Below are positions 1 through 11,215 of a stretch of 64,000 bases of DNA, in pieces. Source of the stretch: Tetragonia tetragonoides (lineage: Eukaryota; Streptophyta; Magnoliopsida; Caryophyllales; Aizoaceae); NCBI GenBank assembly GCA_038025085.1, contig CM076152.1:30569501-30633500 (forward strand). Direction: 5' to 3'. The notes beneath the pieces are model-generated. The model made no database searches and had not been told where the DNA came from. It saw only the letters and a program-made list of their open reading frames with translations. The first letter of the stretch is position 1. Each line of letters starts with the position of its first letter. The position numbers and the translations under genes are program-made.

Positions 1-29
1 CATTTACGTAAGAAAAGAAAACCTTCACC

Positions 30-310
30 CACCAAATTCACGTTTAATCCACCCCACCAAAATATAAAAAAACGATCAAATTCATCAACAAAGCAAATTT
101 TTAGAGCATTAATCAACAGATTTATTCAACAACATTTAAGTAAGATTAAAAATAGCTTGACCCATTGAATTCACGTCTTAATCCACCCCACCAAAACATA
201 AAAAATGACCAACTTCATCAATATATCACAATTTCAGCAAATAAATTCAGCAAGTTGATTCAAAGCATTAATCAAGGATTTTATTCATAAATCCAACAAC
301 AACAAAAGAA
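30..310. repeat. imperfect tandem duplication, about 130 bp unit
   Basis: Two diverged copies of one unit lie head to tail. Both contain 'aatccaccccaccaaaa' followed by 'ttcatcaa', then 'gcattaatcaa' and 'attcaacaac' or 'atccaacaac'. The second copy is longer because of extra AT-rich sequence. The array lies 3' of the small minus-strand reading frame at 440-796. I see no coding potential here. Confidence 0.45.
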
Positions 311-439
311 AAAAAAAAAAAAAAAACACACAACAACTCTCTCTGGATAAGAGAAGCAGAGAGAGATTAACATGAGAGAGAAAGAGAGAAAGAAAAGAAA
401 CTCCCCTTTTTTACAAGTAACGTTTTTTAGGAGGTACTC

Positions 440-796
440 CTAGGGCTGAGATTCTTCACTTTCAGATTGTAATTCACCCTCAACCACTGCTTTATCTTCG
501 ATTTTAACATCATTTACTCGAGGATCAGCTATAACCAGATTGTTTGAGGTCGAATTTTCCAGATCTAGGGTTTGCATGTTACCTTTCCGTCGTCGACACC
601 GATGAGGATGACGTCTTTTGGATGAAATTTCTTCTTCCTCAACAATCCTTTTTGCTTTTCTGCTGCTATCAAACGAATCCTCAACAATCATAGGATCTTG
701 TTGTTTTATAAGTCAACCCTCATCTTTATCTGGGTCTGTGTTAGGTGCCAAGGTCTCATCGGAATCAACCGAGTCAAACTCAATTTTGCTTCCCAT
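440..796 (-). pseudogene. short acidic/basic reading frame broken by one stop
   Basis: The minus-strand frame starts with ATG at 796 and encodes an acidic N-terminus (MGSKIEFDSVDSDETLAP). A TGA follows after 27 codons, and the frame then stays open to a TAG at 440. The second half begins MIVEDSFDSSRKAK, contains a basic KRRHPHRCRRRKG stretch that could be a nuclear localisation signal, and ends acidic (SESEESQP). Upstream on this strand (800-1130) is a CT-rich tract typical of plant 5' leaders, so a once-transcribed gene is plausible. I do not recognise the family. The TGA could be a recent CGA-to-TGA change or lie in an unrecognised intron. Confidence 0.35.
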
Positions 797-837
797 TTTT
801 TATTTAATGAGCCGAATGAGACAGTGAAAAGACAGAG

Positions 838-960
838 AAGGACTTGGTCGAGATTTTGATCGACAAGTCTAGCAAGAACGAGAGAGAGATCGAGAGAGAT
901 CGAGAGAGAGAGAGAGAGATGGAGAGAGTTAGTTCGTAGATAGAGAGAGAAGGTAGATCT
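838..960. repeat. GA/CT microsatellite-rich leader
   Basis: Runs of 'gagaga' are densest around 885-920, with a second run at 357-395. On the minus strand these are CT-rich and sit just upstream of the ATG at 796, as in many plant 5' UTRs. The sequence to about 1200 holds no other recognisable feature. Confidence 0.6.
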
Positions 961-1315
961 CAGATGACAAAAATGGGCGGCGGTTTGATGAGAGAGAAAG
1001 TTAGGGTTCTTAGCTTGGAGAACAGCAACAAGGAGAAAGAGAGAGTAAATGGAATGGTGTTTTGAGGGGGTAGATGAAATATCAGGAGAGAGTAGATAGA
1101 GTGTAAAAAATGTGGTTGAGATTTATTCAGAAGAGTAAATGAATTTTGAGGGGGTAGATGAAATGTCAGGAGAGAGAGTGAAGGGGTGAATAAATTATGG
1201 TTGTTAAGTGAAATTAATGTGGGTTAATTGGATTATTAATAAGACATATTTAGAAAAGTAATAAGGGTTAAAGTGAGGGTACATAAGTAATTTTATTAGT
1301 TTTTTCTTACTATAT

Positions 1316-1388
1316 GAGGGAATGCCCAAGTAAAGAAGGGACATCCTAAATAGGAAAGTTCCCAAGTAAAGAGGGGACGGAGGGAGTA
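1316..1388. mobile_element. Stowaway-like MITE, one terminus
   Basis: The segment ends 'ggggacggagggag' followed by TA. This is the reverse complement of the Stowaway/Tc1-mariner MITE end (TA-CTCCCTCCGTCCC). An internal partial repeat ('cccaagtaaagaggggac' against 'cccaagtaaagaagggac') is also seen. The matching left end was not found, so the element is truncated or diverged. Confidence 0.5.
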
Positions 1389-4300
1389 GTAAACTATTAA
1401 TTCCCATTACAATACAAGTCTTAATAAAACAAATCCCAAAGTCTAAACAAATAAGATAAATATTTTTTTAGAAGATATGCTATCTTGTTGTGTGGCCTTC
1501 TTCTAGCTCCCAACACGAGCTAACACAATCCTTTCAATCTACTCTCCCATATAGACGAATTCCATATAGGTTTATTATAGGCCCATCATTGAAGAGAAAT
1601 GTGAAGGAATTTCTAACTACTAACATAATCATACATGCATAATAGAAATTCGATTAATCCAGAAAAGCATGTGATTACTGTAATTAAATATCAAATCGAA
1701 ATCCTACCTTACTCCTTGGTCGCTGGTTGGATGAACAGTGATTGGGTATGGATGAACACGTCAGATATCGTTCCTCAATTGGTATCCACACACAGGCTCA
1801 AGTCCACACGTCAGTATGCTAGTACAACGATCCCGTTCACAACCTCGGTTCTCTCCTTAGTCTAACGACACATAGTTAGGGTTTCGTAAAAACTGATTAT
1901 AACGTGTATTCTAACTGATTAGGAGTCACGATATATATAGGGAGGCAGGAGGGCTGATTAGGTTAAGTGTGTGATGGGCCTAATCCGAATTAGACCCTTC
2001 TAATAAAACGAGTCTGCTGTTAAGTGTGCGACCCTGCTGGTTTACTTAATCAGGCAGTAAGTCCAAAAACTCTTTTCGGGCCCACAAACCGTAATTGGTT
2101 TCTAGCAAAACATTACGATTACCATATTAAGTAAAGATCGGTTTCCATAGTTCAACCAATAATGCAATTATTAATTCTTATTATGATTAATTCATAGGGC
2201 AATTCAACAAAATGGACAACAAACACAAGTAGAAAGAAAAACAACCAATTAGCTACGTTGAGTAATTCATAACTACATAGTCCATTTAAATCCCCAAGTT
2301 AAGCCAACATGCTTAATAAAATAAATAATCATGCTTTATGAAAATAAAAGACAACATGCTTTAATTTAAAGATACGTATCAACACAAAATTATAAATCCA
2401 ATATTTATTACTATCCATTAGCCAAGTTCATTAGAGAGAAGAGAATTGCAAGAATAGTCAAACCAACCGCAGTCGATTTAATAGGATCTTAGTCCCGTGC
2501 ACATTGGCAAAAAGAGGGATCAACCGTCCCGGAGTATAGATGACTCCCAGAAGTACTTCCTATGTTCCTAAGTATGCATACCCTCCTTCAACCCTTACGT
2601 ATATAGGAAGAACTGTTCCAAAGAACCACTCGCCCAATTACTCAATATGAATACAAGATTTCAATACGTTGGGGTCATACCCATAGTTATAGTCCCACTA
2701 CACGTAACAAGTGACAAATTCCCATTCGCATCCTTCGGTGGATCCATTACCAAAGAAATCTTAACTCTCAACTCATTTTTATAAAGTGATCACATAACAA
2801 GTAACACACATATATTGGCATCTCAAGTAACTGCTACACGGTTACAAAATGAACAATTAAGGTCCACATTTCCGATGGCAATAATTTCATATGAATGAGC
2901 ATTAATACCCTATTCACCACCACCTAAAAATATACCTTTTCTAGGCTTTCAATATTGTTTACCAAATCAATAGTAAAAATATCATTAACTTATTGAACCA
3001 ACATGCTCACAAACATGATCCAAATGATGATAGGCTATATCCAAATTGAACAAATGTTAACATATCTTTAGTTCAACATCACAAATAATTACTCCACGTA
3101 ATTACAAAAATTAAAAATGTATTCTCATATAATATTGAATCTCAACAAGTAGTCATTGCTACACAAAGCGAATCTCCAACATTTATCACACGCATTCACT
3201 ATCTCATAATTCTATATGAATTAACACAAGCAAATAAATTACAATTATTCCATGTCACAAGTTTAAATATGAATTATCATTCTAAATCCAACACTAGACA
3301 TGAAATTACTAACAATGAATTACCTTTAGCAAAGAAAAGGCAACTCAACAAACCACGTAAGCTCCTTACGTTCAGTGGTCAACGGGCCCTAACAAATTCA
3401 CAATAAACTCATAGTCAATACTTTGACCTCTAAACCTCTTAATTAAGCTTTAAAGATGGTTTAGCACCCTAAACTTAAATCATTAAGTTGTTGGAATTTA
3501 ATTACTCATCCAACCTTAGACTTTTCAAAAAAAACTTTAAAAAGCCAAAAAGGAAAACTTTCCATAAACCCTAATTGAAGTCAACAAGTCAAAAAACAAG
3601 TCAAACCTTCAAAACACCACTCAAACACCACCACCACCGTCGCCGATCCCCGCAGAAACGGCTGACGGCGTCGAGCAACCGCCACTGATGGATGCATGGC
3701 CAGCAGCCCGGCGCTGACGGCTGCTGCACCACGGCAGGGTGCTGCCGTGTCGCACGGTCCAAATCTTTTTTTTTTTTTTTTAATCAAGTTATCAAATTTC
3801 AAATCTAAATTAAACCTAAATAGTTAATAAATTTCCACATTTAATAAAATCACAAGATTCAACCTTTAAACTCAACCTTTGATTCAAATTCAATAAAAAC
3901 ATCAAACCCAACCCTAATCATGATTCTAATATGCAAAATGGTAGAATCTAGCAACCCTAGGTCAAAATATAAACTTAGGGTTTGTTCATAAACAACTAGG
4001 GTTCATAAATACGAAGAATTTGAATCAAGAACAAAACCTTTAATAATCAAAAAGCAATAAACACTTACTTGGAATTAAAAAGGATCAAACTTGGACAAGA
4101 GGATGAATAATGAAAGAGTAGGAAAAGCTCTTTCTTCTTCTTCCTCTAGGGCTTCGGTCGAACGTGAGGTAGAGAGAGAGAGAGCAATTGACTTTTGTTT
4201 ATTTTTTTTTTCTCTAGGTTAAGTTGATGAGTGAGGAAGTTGAGTCCATTTAGGAAACCAAATCCCTAATTCAACTCCTTCCTTATCTCCTCTAACTTCC

Positions 4301-4630
4301 TAATAAACTCATAACCAGTCAAGCCTCCCAAAATCTAATCTTTCTAGGAAATAATTTTTGCAAAATAAAAACTGATTTTTTTATATTTTCGGCTAGGAGA
4401 ACCGAAAATAATGGCCCAGTTAGGCTTAATTATTTTCGGCAATTACCGAAATGCCTAAACCCAAATTACTTAATTAGTTTTGGCCTAATTAATTCAATTA
4501 GATCCAAAATAAAACCCATATAATAATTAGGTACTTTAATTAATGAGCCCAATTAATATTTTAAATTCAAAATTACATTTTATTTTAGGTAATTATTATT
4601 CTAAAATGAATAATAATACGAGGTATTACA
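1389..4630 (-). mobile_element. AT-rich repeat ending in a chromovirus-like LTR terminus
   Basis: No gene is visible. On the minus strand the sequence beginning at 4630 reads TGTAATACCTCG, a start typical of LTRs of chromovirus-type Ty3/Gypsy elements. It is followed leftward by AT-rich sequence and a GA-rich stretch near 4165. The LTR interrupts the Copia gag frame at 4630/4631, and 'tattg' (4631-4635) would be one target-site copy. The partner copy, the left LTR end and a primer site were not located, so only the right boundary is supported. Other repeats may lie at 1490-2250. The short open frame near 3600 is GC-rich noise ending in a T run. Confidence 0.4.
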
Positions 4631-6257
4631 TATTGTGATGATCATTTAGCCATTTTAAGGCTTGAGATGAACTAGTCCATTTGTTAAGACAAACTAGTTC
4701 TTCTTGAACCTCATCCAGCTTCCCTTTAAAGTCCTTAGTTTTTTCAAGTTCTTTTTCCAATTGAATTCTAAGACTATCACATTCAGAGTTCAACTCATCT
4801 TGACCAGTTTCATCACACACATATATAGGTTCTAGGTGCTCAAAGGTTTTCTTAGATAGATCAGTTTCAAGAGATAAACATTTAATTTCAAGATTAGACA
4901 ATGTTCCTTCCATTTTGCACATTGTTTCTTTGAGATCTTTATTTTTTTTTTTTTTTGAGGACTTTTAAAGATTTCTCATAATTGATTTTGATTTCTAACA
5001 AATCACTTATGCCCTCTTTCGAGTCTTTATAAGCATGCAAAATATTTTATTTTTAATGTTTAACTCTTCATACTGATCCATCATAGAAAGAATCATTTTA
5101 AGCAGTTTATCTCTAGACCAATAAGCAACTTGATTTTTATTCTTAAGAATACCTACCTCAGCTTCTTCATTCTCAGAAGGAATGTCAGTTCTGGCCGTCA
5201 TGCATAGATCTGCTACTTCAGTGTCTGGTTCATCATCATCCTCATTATTTGACCAGCATGCTATCATGTTCACGTATCTTACTTCTCTCTTGGTGAACTT
5301 CTCTGGCTTCCTGGAGTATGATGAACGTTGTTCTGTCTGCTTGTTCTCAACTGGCTCAGGACACTCATTTTCGAAATGACCGAGTCTTGAGCACTTGTGG
5401 CATGTGACCTTGGACTTGTCAAAGTTTCCACCTTTTCCTGAACTTGAAGTAGTTTGGTTAAAGCTTGCTTTGTTGCCATAAAATTTTTCAAATTTCTTGG
5501 CAATTCAACTGATTTCACGTTCACTTAGATCTAGATCATTTTGAAGAAATTCCTCCACTTAGAAAGCTATCTCTTTTTCCGTTTTGGTTTCATTAGACTT
5601 AATCTGCAACTCATGAGTCATTATGTTACCAACTAAATCTTCAACCTTCATGATGGTGAGATCTCTTGCTTCCCGAATGGCTATCACTTTGGGTGTCCAT
5701 TTGATATCAGTTGATAGATTTCTTAGCAGCTTCCTAACAACATCCTCCTCAACAAAAGGTTTGCCAAGGGACTTAAGTTGATTTAGAATATTAATTGTTA
5801 AACCTGGCATACATATCTTTGATGGTGTCCATTGGTTCCATGTTGAACAATTCATATTGTCTAACCAACATATCAATTTTGGATTGCTTCACCAGTGAGG
5901 TACCTTCATAAGAAGTCTCCAGTGTTTTCCAGATGCTTTGAGCAGTATCATATCCTTGAATGCGATTGTATTCACTTGCATCTACTCCACAATGCAAGGT
6001 TTGATGCCTTTTGCATTCTTTTCCATAAGCTTGATATTAGTGTTTGACCAGTTCTCTAGAGGCTTGATAGTTTTGACACCGTGTTTATCCACTTGCTCCA
6101 CGACCAGGTTTCCCTTCTGAGTTATATTTCATAACTCATAATCTTCAGCTTTGATAAAAAGTTACATTCTCTTCTTCCACCGGGAGTAGTAATCTCCACT
6201 GAATAATGATGGACGATTGATGGTTTGTCCTTCCCTCATCTCACTGGATGCACTCAT
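4631..6257 (-). pseudogene. Ty1/Copia gag (UBN2-type), broken
   Basis: Gag is the capsid polyprotein of a Copia retrotransposon. On the minus strand the frame starts near 6257 (MSASSEMREGQ), with the FSGDYYSRWKKRM motif typical of Copia gag N-termini. It continues through YDTAQSIWKTLETSYEG and LLRNLSTDIKWTPKVIAIREA of the UBN2 region (5990-5650), then a CCHC zinc knuckle (CHKCSRLGHFENEC, about 5405-5364). A charged coiled-coil-like tail follows (5270-4626). At least two stops and several frameshifts break it. It ends where a chromovirus-like LTR begins at 4630. No Copia integrase, RT or second LTR is in the window. Confidence 0.8.
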
Positions 6258-6300
6258 TTTTGCGAAAAACTCAAGGTGTTAACCTCTTAATGAGCAACCT

Positions 6301-6313
6301 TACTCTGATACCA
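6301..6313 (-). promoter_or_regulatory. primer binding site of the Copia element
   Basis: The reverse complement reads TGGTATCAGAGTA, the usual initiator-tRNA-Met primer site of plant Copia elements with one change at the end (AGC to AGT). It lies between the gag leader and the LTR, fixing the element's minus orientation. Confidence 0.8.
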
Positions 6314-6322
6314 ACTAAAGGG

Positions 6323-7449
6323 TGCACTAAGTAACTCTAGAGGGATGGGGGGTGAATAGAGGGACGCCTACTTTTCGAATAACACAGACTTTTGCTACTT
6401 TAGAACAGTGATAAGAACAACGTTGTGAATGTTGTCCCTATGCAGCAGAGTAAGCACAATGTAGAAGACTATAAGTAAATAACATAAGCCTTTTTTAACG
6501 TGGAAAACCTCCTAGGCTCAGTACAGTAAAAAGCACGACCAAATTACTAGGAATTTTGTCACACTACTTATCTTTTTACTAGAGCCAAAACAAGATAAAA
6601 CGCAGTACTCTAATGTATTGTAATTCCTACCAAGTCACACACTGGCTTGAAGGAAAACTCTACGCTTCTCACTAATCTAGAGCTATTACAGACTACCAGA
6701 TTGTTTATCCTATAACAAGCTTCTATAACAAGCTGAATAAGACTATAGAAAACCTATTATGCAATGACCAATCTAAGTAAAACTCAAACTGACCAAGATA
6801 GGGAACAAGGTTCAAGGTTGTTCTTATGTAAGCACAGGACGTACCTGGCGTGGACGATATGACTGCTTTGCAGCAATGACTCTGACCTAAATTATGCACG
6901 CAAAGCTTAAAGGACAACTGAGTCTATCAAGAGCATCATATAGGCAGGCATAAAAGCTCAATCAATCCAGGTTAAATCTTTTCAGAAGATAAAAGATAGA
7001 ATTTCTAAAACATAGGATAGAGTTTAAGTAAAGATTAAAGACCTTTCCTTAAACAACCTAGATAATAAAACGTCCAAATTAATCTTAACAGAAAATCTCG
7101 GCCAACATGCTAAGTAAACTATCAGAATATAATCTCTAAAAGATAATTAGAAATATTCCAAAAGATAATTGACTTACCAAAATATTATAGACTTGGCCAC
7201 CAAGTAAAATACTTTTTCAAGATAATATCTTTTCAAAATAAAATACTTTTATGTTAAAATACGATTTTGCAATATTCAATTGTCCAAAATAATTTATATT
7301 TCTCCAGAAGAATATCTGTTTGACGATCTAAAAAGATAATACACAAATATTCACAGAAATAATAAATATGGCTTTATGCAAAACTCGTCCAGATACACCG
7401 GTAGAAGGAACAGGGTTCAAAGCATTGTTCCCCTCTTGTTCCTTCAAAC
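6323..7449 (-). mobile_element. Copia 5' LTR, promoter-distal part (split by G1)
   Basis: On the minus strand this is the downstream part of the LTR, ending in CA at 6323, nine bases before the primer site. It is AT-rich with no open frame. Its continuation lies at 15822-16118, beyond G1, giving an LTR of about 1.42 kb when the insertion is discounted. Confidence 0.55.
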
Positions 7450-8860
7450 TCCAGACGCCAAAATAGCGCCTTCAGATTTCTCCGCAAAAGCCCGATGATG
7501 AAAGGAGTAATTTATGAACTTGAACTGCTATTTTCGCATTGATAGGTAAAATAAAGTCTCAGATTTTTCCTCGATCACTCCTTCATTTCCACTTCATTTA
7601 AAAGCCCCTTTCAAGAGCTTTCCATTGCTTCCTTCCGTGTCCAAATACGATTCCACACCTAAGAGTTATGGCCAAACAAAGTTTAGGGTCAAAACAGATG
7701 TAGCCGAATACTATGGACTGTGTTTCCAGCCCAATTTGGGAGTTCATTTGGTTGAATTAATTTGTGAGCCTTATATTTTTGAATTCCTTATTCAAATAGC
7801 TTTCTAATGACATATCATGACCAAAACCATTTGAAACTAGACCCAATAAGCTTTCCAACGCTTCTTGAATCATCCAATTTAGAGCCCAAAAGAGTGAGAT
7901 ATGGCCCGAAAAACATCCAGCTAGCAAGCTGACAGCCGTCAGCGGCCTTGGCCAGGGCCGCTAGCGGCGCTGACCAAAATTCCAGGGCCGCTAGCGGCGC
8001 TAATCCTGCTTCTGGCCCGACTATTTTTTCGCCCCAAATCCAAATTTCGGCTCCTTTTCAGCCGTACAACCCTACGTCCCACACCTATATAAACAACCCT
8101 TCACCCTCAGTTCAAAACACACTGTCTACAGTTGACAACCTCTAATCTCAGGAGTATTAACACTGAGCTTCCCCTCCTTTCTTCCAAACTTGAGATCTAT
8201 TTTTACTATTCTTGTCAAATGTGGCCTACAGTTCAGGTACAAATTCCTGAGGCTCAAATTAAATTAATTGCTTAACTGTTTATTTTTCTAGTAGTCATAA
8301 TGTAGATATCATGCTAGGTCACGTTTTTATCGCTTCCTAAATATTGTCTGTATAATCGTTGTGCTGCTCAACTTGTCAATCGAATGCATGTCTAAATAAG
8401 GGTTAAAAATAAATATTGTGATGCTTGTGATGAACCAATTAATAGTCTAAGTCTAGGTTGTTAATCCAGTTTGTGTGGGAATTATTTCTTTAAATTATTA
8501 AGCAAACTTGAATCAGTAGAGGCCGTCATAAAACGGGCGAGTTGGGTGCCTAATACCTTTCCACCTCGTACCTTCGCCCCCGAACCCTTTATTCTTGGGT
8601 ACTGATTTGTTTTTATATAAGCGGGAGTCTTTCTAAAAACATGATTAGTTCACTTATCGCGTTATTGGGTTGTCCTTTCGATTTGTCCCTTCGATAAGAC
8701 GCCGATAGCAGATTTGAGACCTATTTCATGGTTTTTATTCAATTCAAATCTTTTCAAAAGCTTTTCTAACTCGATGGTCCCTTGAACTTATCTAAGCCCC
8801 CAACTGACAAATTTTCTATAAGGACACACTCCGTGGCCGTAGAAATCCCGGGTCCTTACA
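7450..8860 (+). repeat. G1 5' LTR
   Basis: It is homologous to 14319-15821. The start reads TCCAGACGCC instead of TGTAGACGCC, so the terminal bases have mutated; it ends GGTCCTTACA. A TATA box (tatataaa, 8086-8093) follows a GC-rich cluster with the palindrome GCCGCTAGCGGC (7931-8001). Relative to the other LTR, about 115 bp are missing near 7815 between 'atgac' and 'caaaacc'. The 3' portion has a small inverted repeat (ggccgt...acgggc, 8521-8538) shared with the other Gypsy LTRs here. Confidence 0.85.
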
Positions 8861-8861
8861 G

Positions 8862-8879
8862 TGGCGACTTCACTAGGAA
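8862..8879 (+). promoter_or_regulatory. G1 primer binding site
   Basis: 'tggcgacttcactagg' follows the LTR end by one base. G3 has 'tggcgacttcactggg' in the same place and G2 'tggctacttcactggg' on its strand, so all three share one primer site. I did not assign the tRNA. Confidence 0.7.
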
Positions 8880-10250
8880 TTTATTTAAGAGGGTGAGACT
8901 CGAAAGTTAAGTTTGCTTAATTGTTTAAATAACATGTTCCATATATTTTTTTGCATCATTCGCATGTGCTTTTGCACAACCTTTTGACCCTTATCGACCC
9001 TCGAGGAAGTTTGTGTCGCAATTCATAGACAACCCGTATATCTAGAGGAATATACAGTTGTCCTATCGTGCAAATCGACGCTTCCTCACCCATGACTCAT
9101 CAATCCTTTGTTGATGAAAAGAATTACAATCGATGTGTCGGCCATCCGCCGAACGGAAATTGTAATTTGTTGTGGTAACCTCACAGGAGCCAAAAGCCTT
9201 TAACCCACATTTGTGCATCCGCTTGCTTGTTGTGCATGTGTCGTCGTAATGCCCGTCTGATCACATGTTTGCTTGTAAACTACGTTGTTATGATGCTTGC
9301 ATAAATGCATGATTTACGTGACTATATGCCAACATGTACTTACGTGCTAGGAGTCATTTTTTTTATTTTTAGCTAGTTCCAAATGCCCGAAGATGGTGCG
9401 AGAATTCAAATTCAATGAACAGTCATCATTTTCCCAATGATATATTCTAAAAAGTCATGAACAATTTTCTAGGATCGTTTTAGTAAAAAAAAAAAGAATC
9501 AATCTTCCAATTTCCCCTCTCCCATATTTTTTTTTCTTTTTTTGATGTAATTCAGATTCGGCAAAAAAAAAAGCAAAAAAATAAACAAAAACAAAAAAAA
9601 ATGGCACTAAATAAAAAAAAAAGGCGTAAAAAAAAAAACATATCGGAAAATCATAAAAAAAATTCCGAAATTCTCTTTTTATTTATCCCATTTTCCACTT
9701 TCTTTGAGTCTAAAAAAAAATAAGATGGTCCATCTTTTTTCTATTTTTCTCATTTTCATTCATCGACTTCATTTTTCCTTTGATATGAGGGGAAATAATC
9801 GGGTATTTAGGCTTAGGTTTTATTTTATTCTTTTCCATTACTTTCCATTGCATTGCATTGTATGTATTAGACGCTCCATGCTAGGATTCATAACTAGTCG
9901 TCATGTTTGCATTGTCGTCATTTCGCATAAGCATTTTTTAAAAAATTCGAGTCTTGCATTCATCAATGTCTCCATTTGTTCATTACGTCTCATGCACTAG
10001 AAGTCTAGACAAGTTATTCATTAAGTGCTCTAGGGTCATTCTAGGAAGCATCCATACATTGTCATACATGTCAAGGTCAGTCCAGCATGCATCTTGCATA
10101 TTGTTGTCGTAACTCTGTCATTGCATTGTCGTCATCATGCATTCAAGTTCATATAAGACGTCCTTAGATTCATTCACTTTAGGGGTTATCGAGGGTCTTC
10201 TGAAAAAATGAGTCCTTGTTTTCAAGTCCTTTATTTGGCGTCTTTCTAAG
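8880..10250 (+). other. G1 leader, non-coding
   Basis: This is a 1.4 kb leader between primer site and gag. A-rich and T-rich tracts dominate 9480-9720; otherwise the sequence is unique without significant reading frames. The same leader recurs inverted in G2 (31740-33195). Confidence 0.6.
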
Positions 10251-11215
10251 TTGAGACTTGTGTTCAGGATTGGGGGCTCGAGGAAGAGTTACGTGACAAA
10301 GGTTGGGCTCGATCGTCCAGCAAACTGGTTCGTGTACAAGCTACTTCCAAGACACCACCACATTCCAAAAGGCCATCACCCTATAATCCATCATCGCCAC
10401 AAAGCCCGCCACCACTCAATACATCCTTTACCTCACCGATCACACCCCCAAACTTCACAATGCCTAAGACCACCGATGAAAGACTTGATGACCTCATGAG
10501 TGAGTTAGAAAGGGTTCGACTCATGGTTGAAGATATAGAGAGGAAAAGAGAAGAAGAGTCAAGGATCCCTTCCGATTCCGATTCCGATTCTGAGGAAGAA
10601 GAATCAGATGCCATGCTGGATAAGATCACCTCTGTGCTCAAGAGTAGCGGCTTGATCTCCAACTATAGTGCCAATGTAGGAAAGTTTGACACTAAGATCA
10701 AGGGTAACCTTCCGGCCAAATTCTCTATGCCTGAAGTACCCACATTCACAGGAGTCGACAACCCGCAAGATCACCTGAAATACTTCACTACTGCTATGGC
10801 TCTAAGGGGAATCAACAAGAAACTCTATGCCCATCTGGTTCCCCAGACCCTTAATACACATGCTCGACGATGGTTCTACTCCCTAGATCTGGAAAGCAAC
10901 CCAACTTGGTCCGATTTTACCACAGTTTTCCTTGCATGCTACAAGGAAAATGTTGCTCTACCTATGACCCTTCGAGAGTTAGAGATCACCAAACAAGAAG
11001 AAGATGAGGGATTCACTGCCTTCCTTAGGCGTTGGAAGCTAAAGATAGCCGAACTGGTTGAGCAACCTTCGCAAACTGATCAAATCCGCCAACTCATCAA
11101 GAACCTGCAACCTGCTTACAAGGAACCCCTCAAGTATCAAGCAATTGACTCCTACAACCGGCTCTATGTTGTGGGCATCCTAATTGAAGATAACCTTCTT
11201 AAGAATTCCACTTAA
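10251..11215 (+). CDS. G1 gag (retrotransposon gag domain)
   Basis: The capsid-like protein is uninterrupted from the ATG at 10460 to TAA at 11213-11215 (251 residues). It has an N-terminal acidic coiled-coil-like part (SELERVRLMVEDIERKRE; a Ser/Asp/Glu run near residue 40), then the retrotransposon gag core with KFSMPEVPTFTG, DNPQDHL and the W/F-rich segment near residues 130-160. The related G2 frame begins upstream (MRLVFRIGGSRK) and joins in frame. In G1 the same start is at 10251, but one G is missing near 10290, so the N-terminus is probably frameshifted. No zinc knuckle follows: the protein stops where G3 gag continues. It would package element RNA in the cytoplasm. Homology to G3 gag is clear by eye. 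Confidence 0.8.

Noticed and set aside
1489..4630. TGTGTGGCC at about 1489 as the left end of the chromovirus-like LTR
   Set aside because: The preceding pentamer cttgt does not match the expected tattg, so the boundary cannot be supported.
10251..10662. Frames overlapping the 5' end of G1 gag on both strands
   Set aside because: They are out-of-phase translations of gag; the His/Pro-rich product reflects a frameshift in the gag N-terminus.
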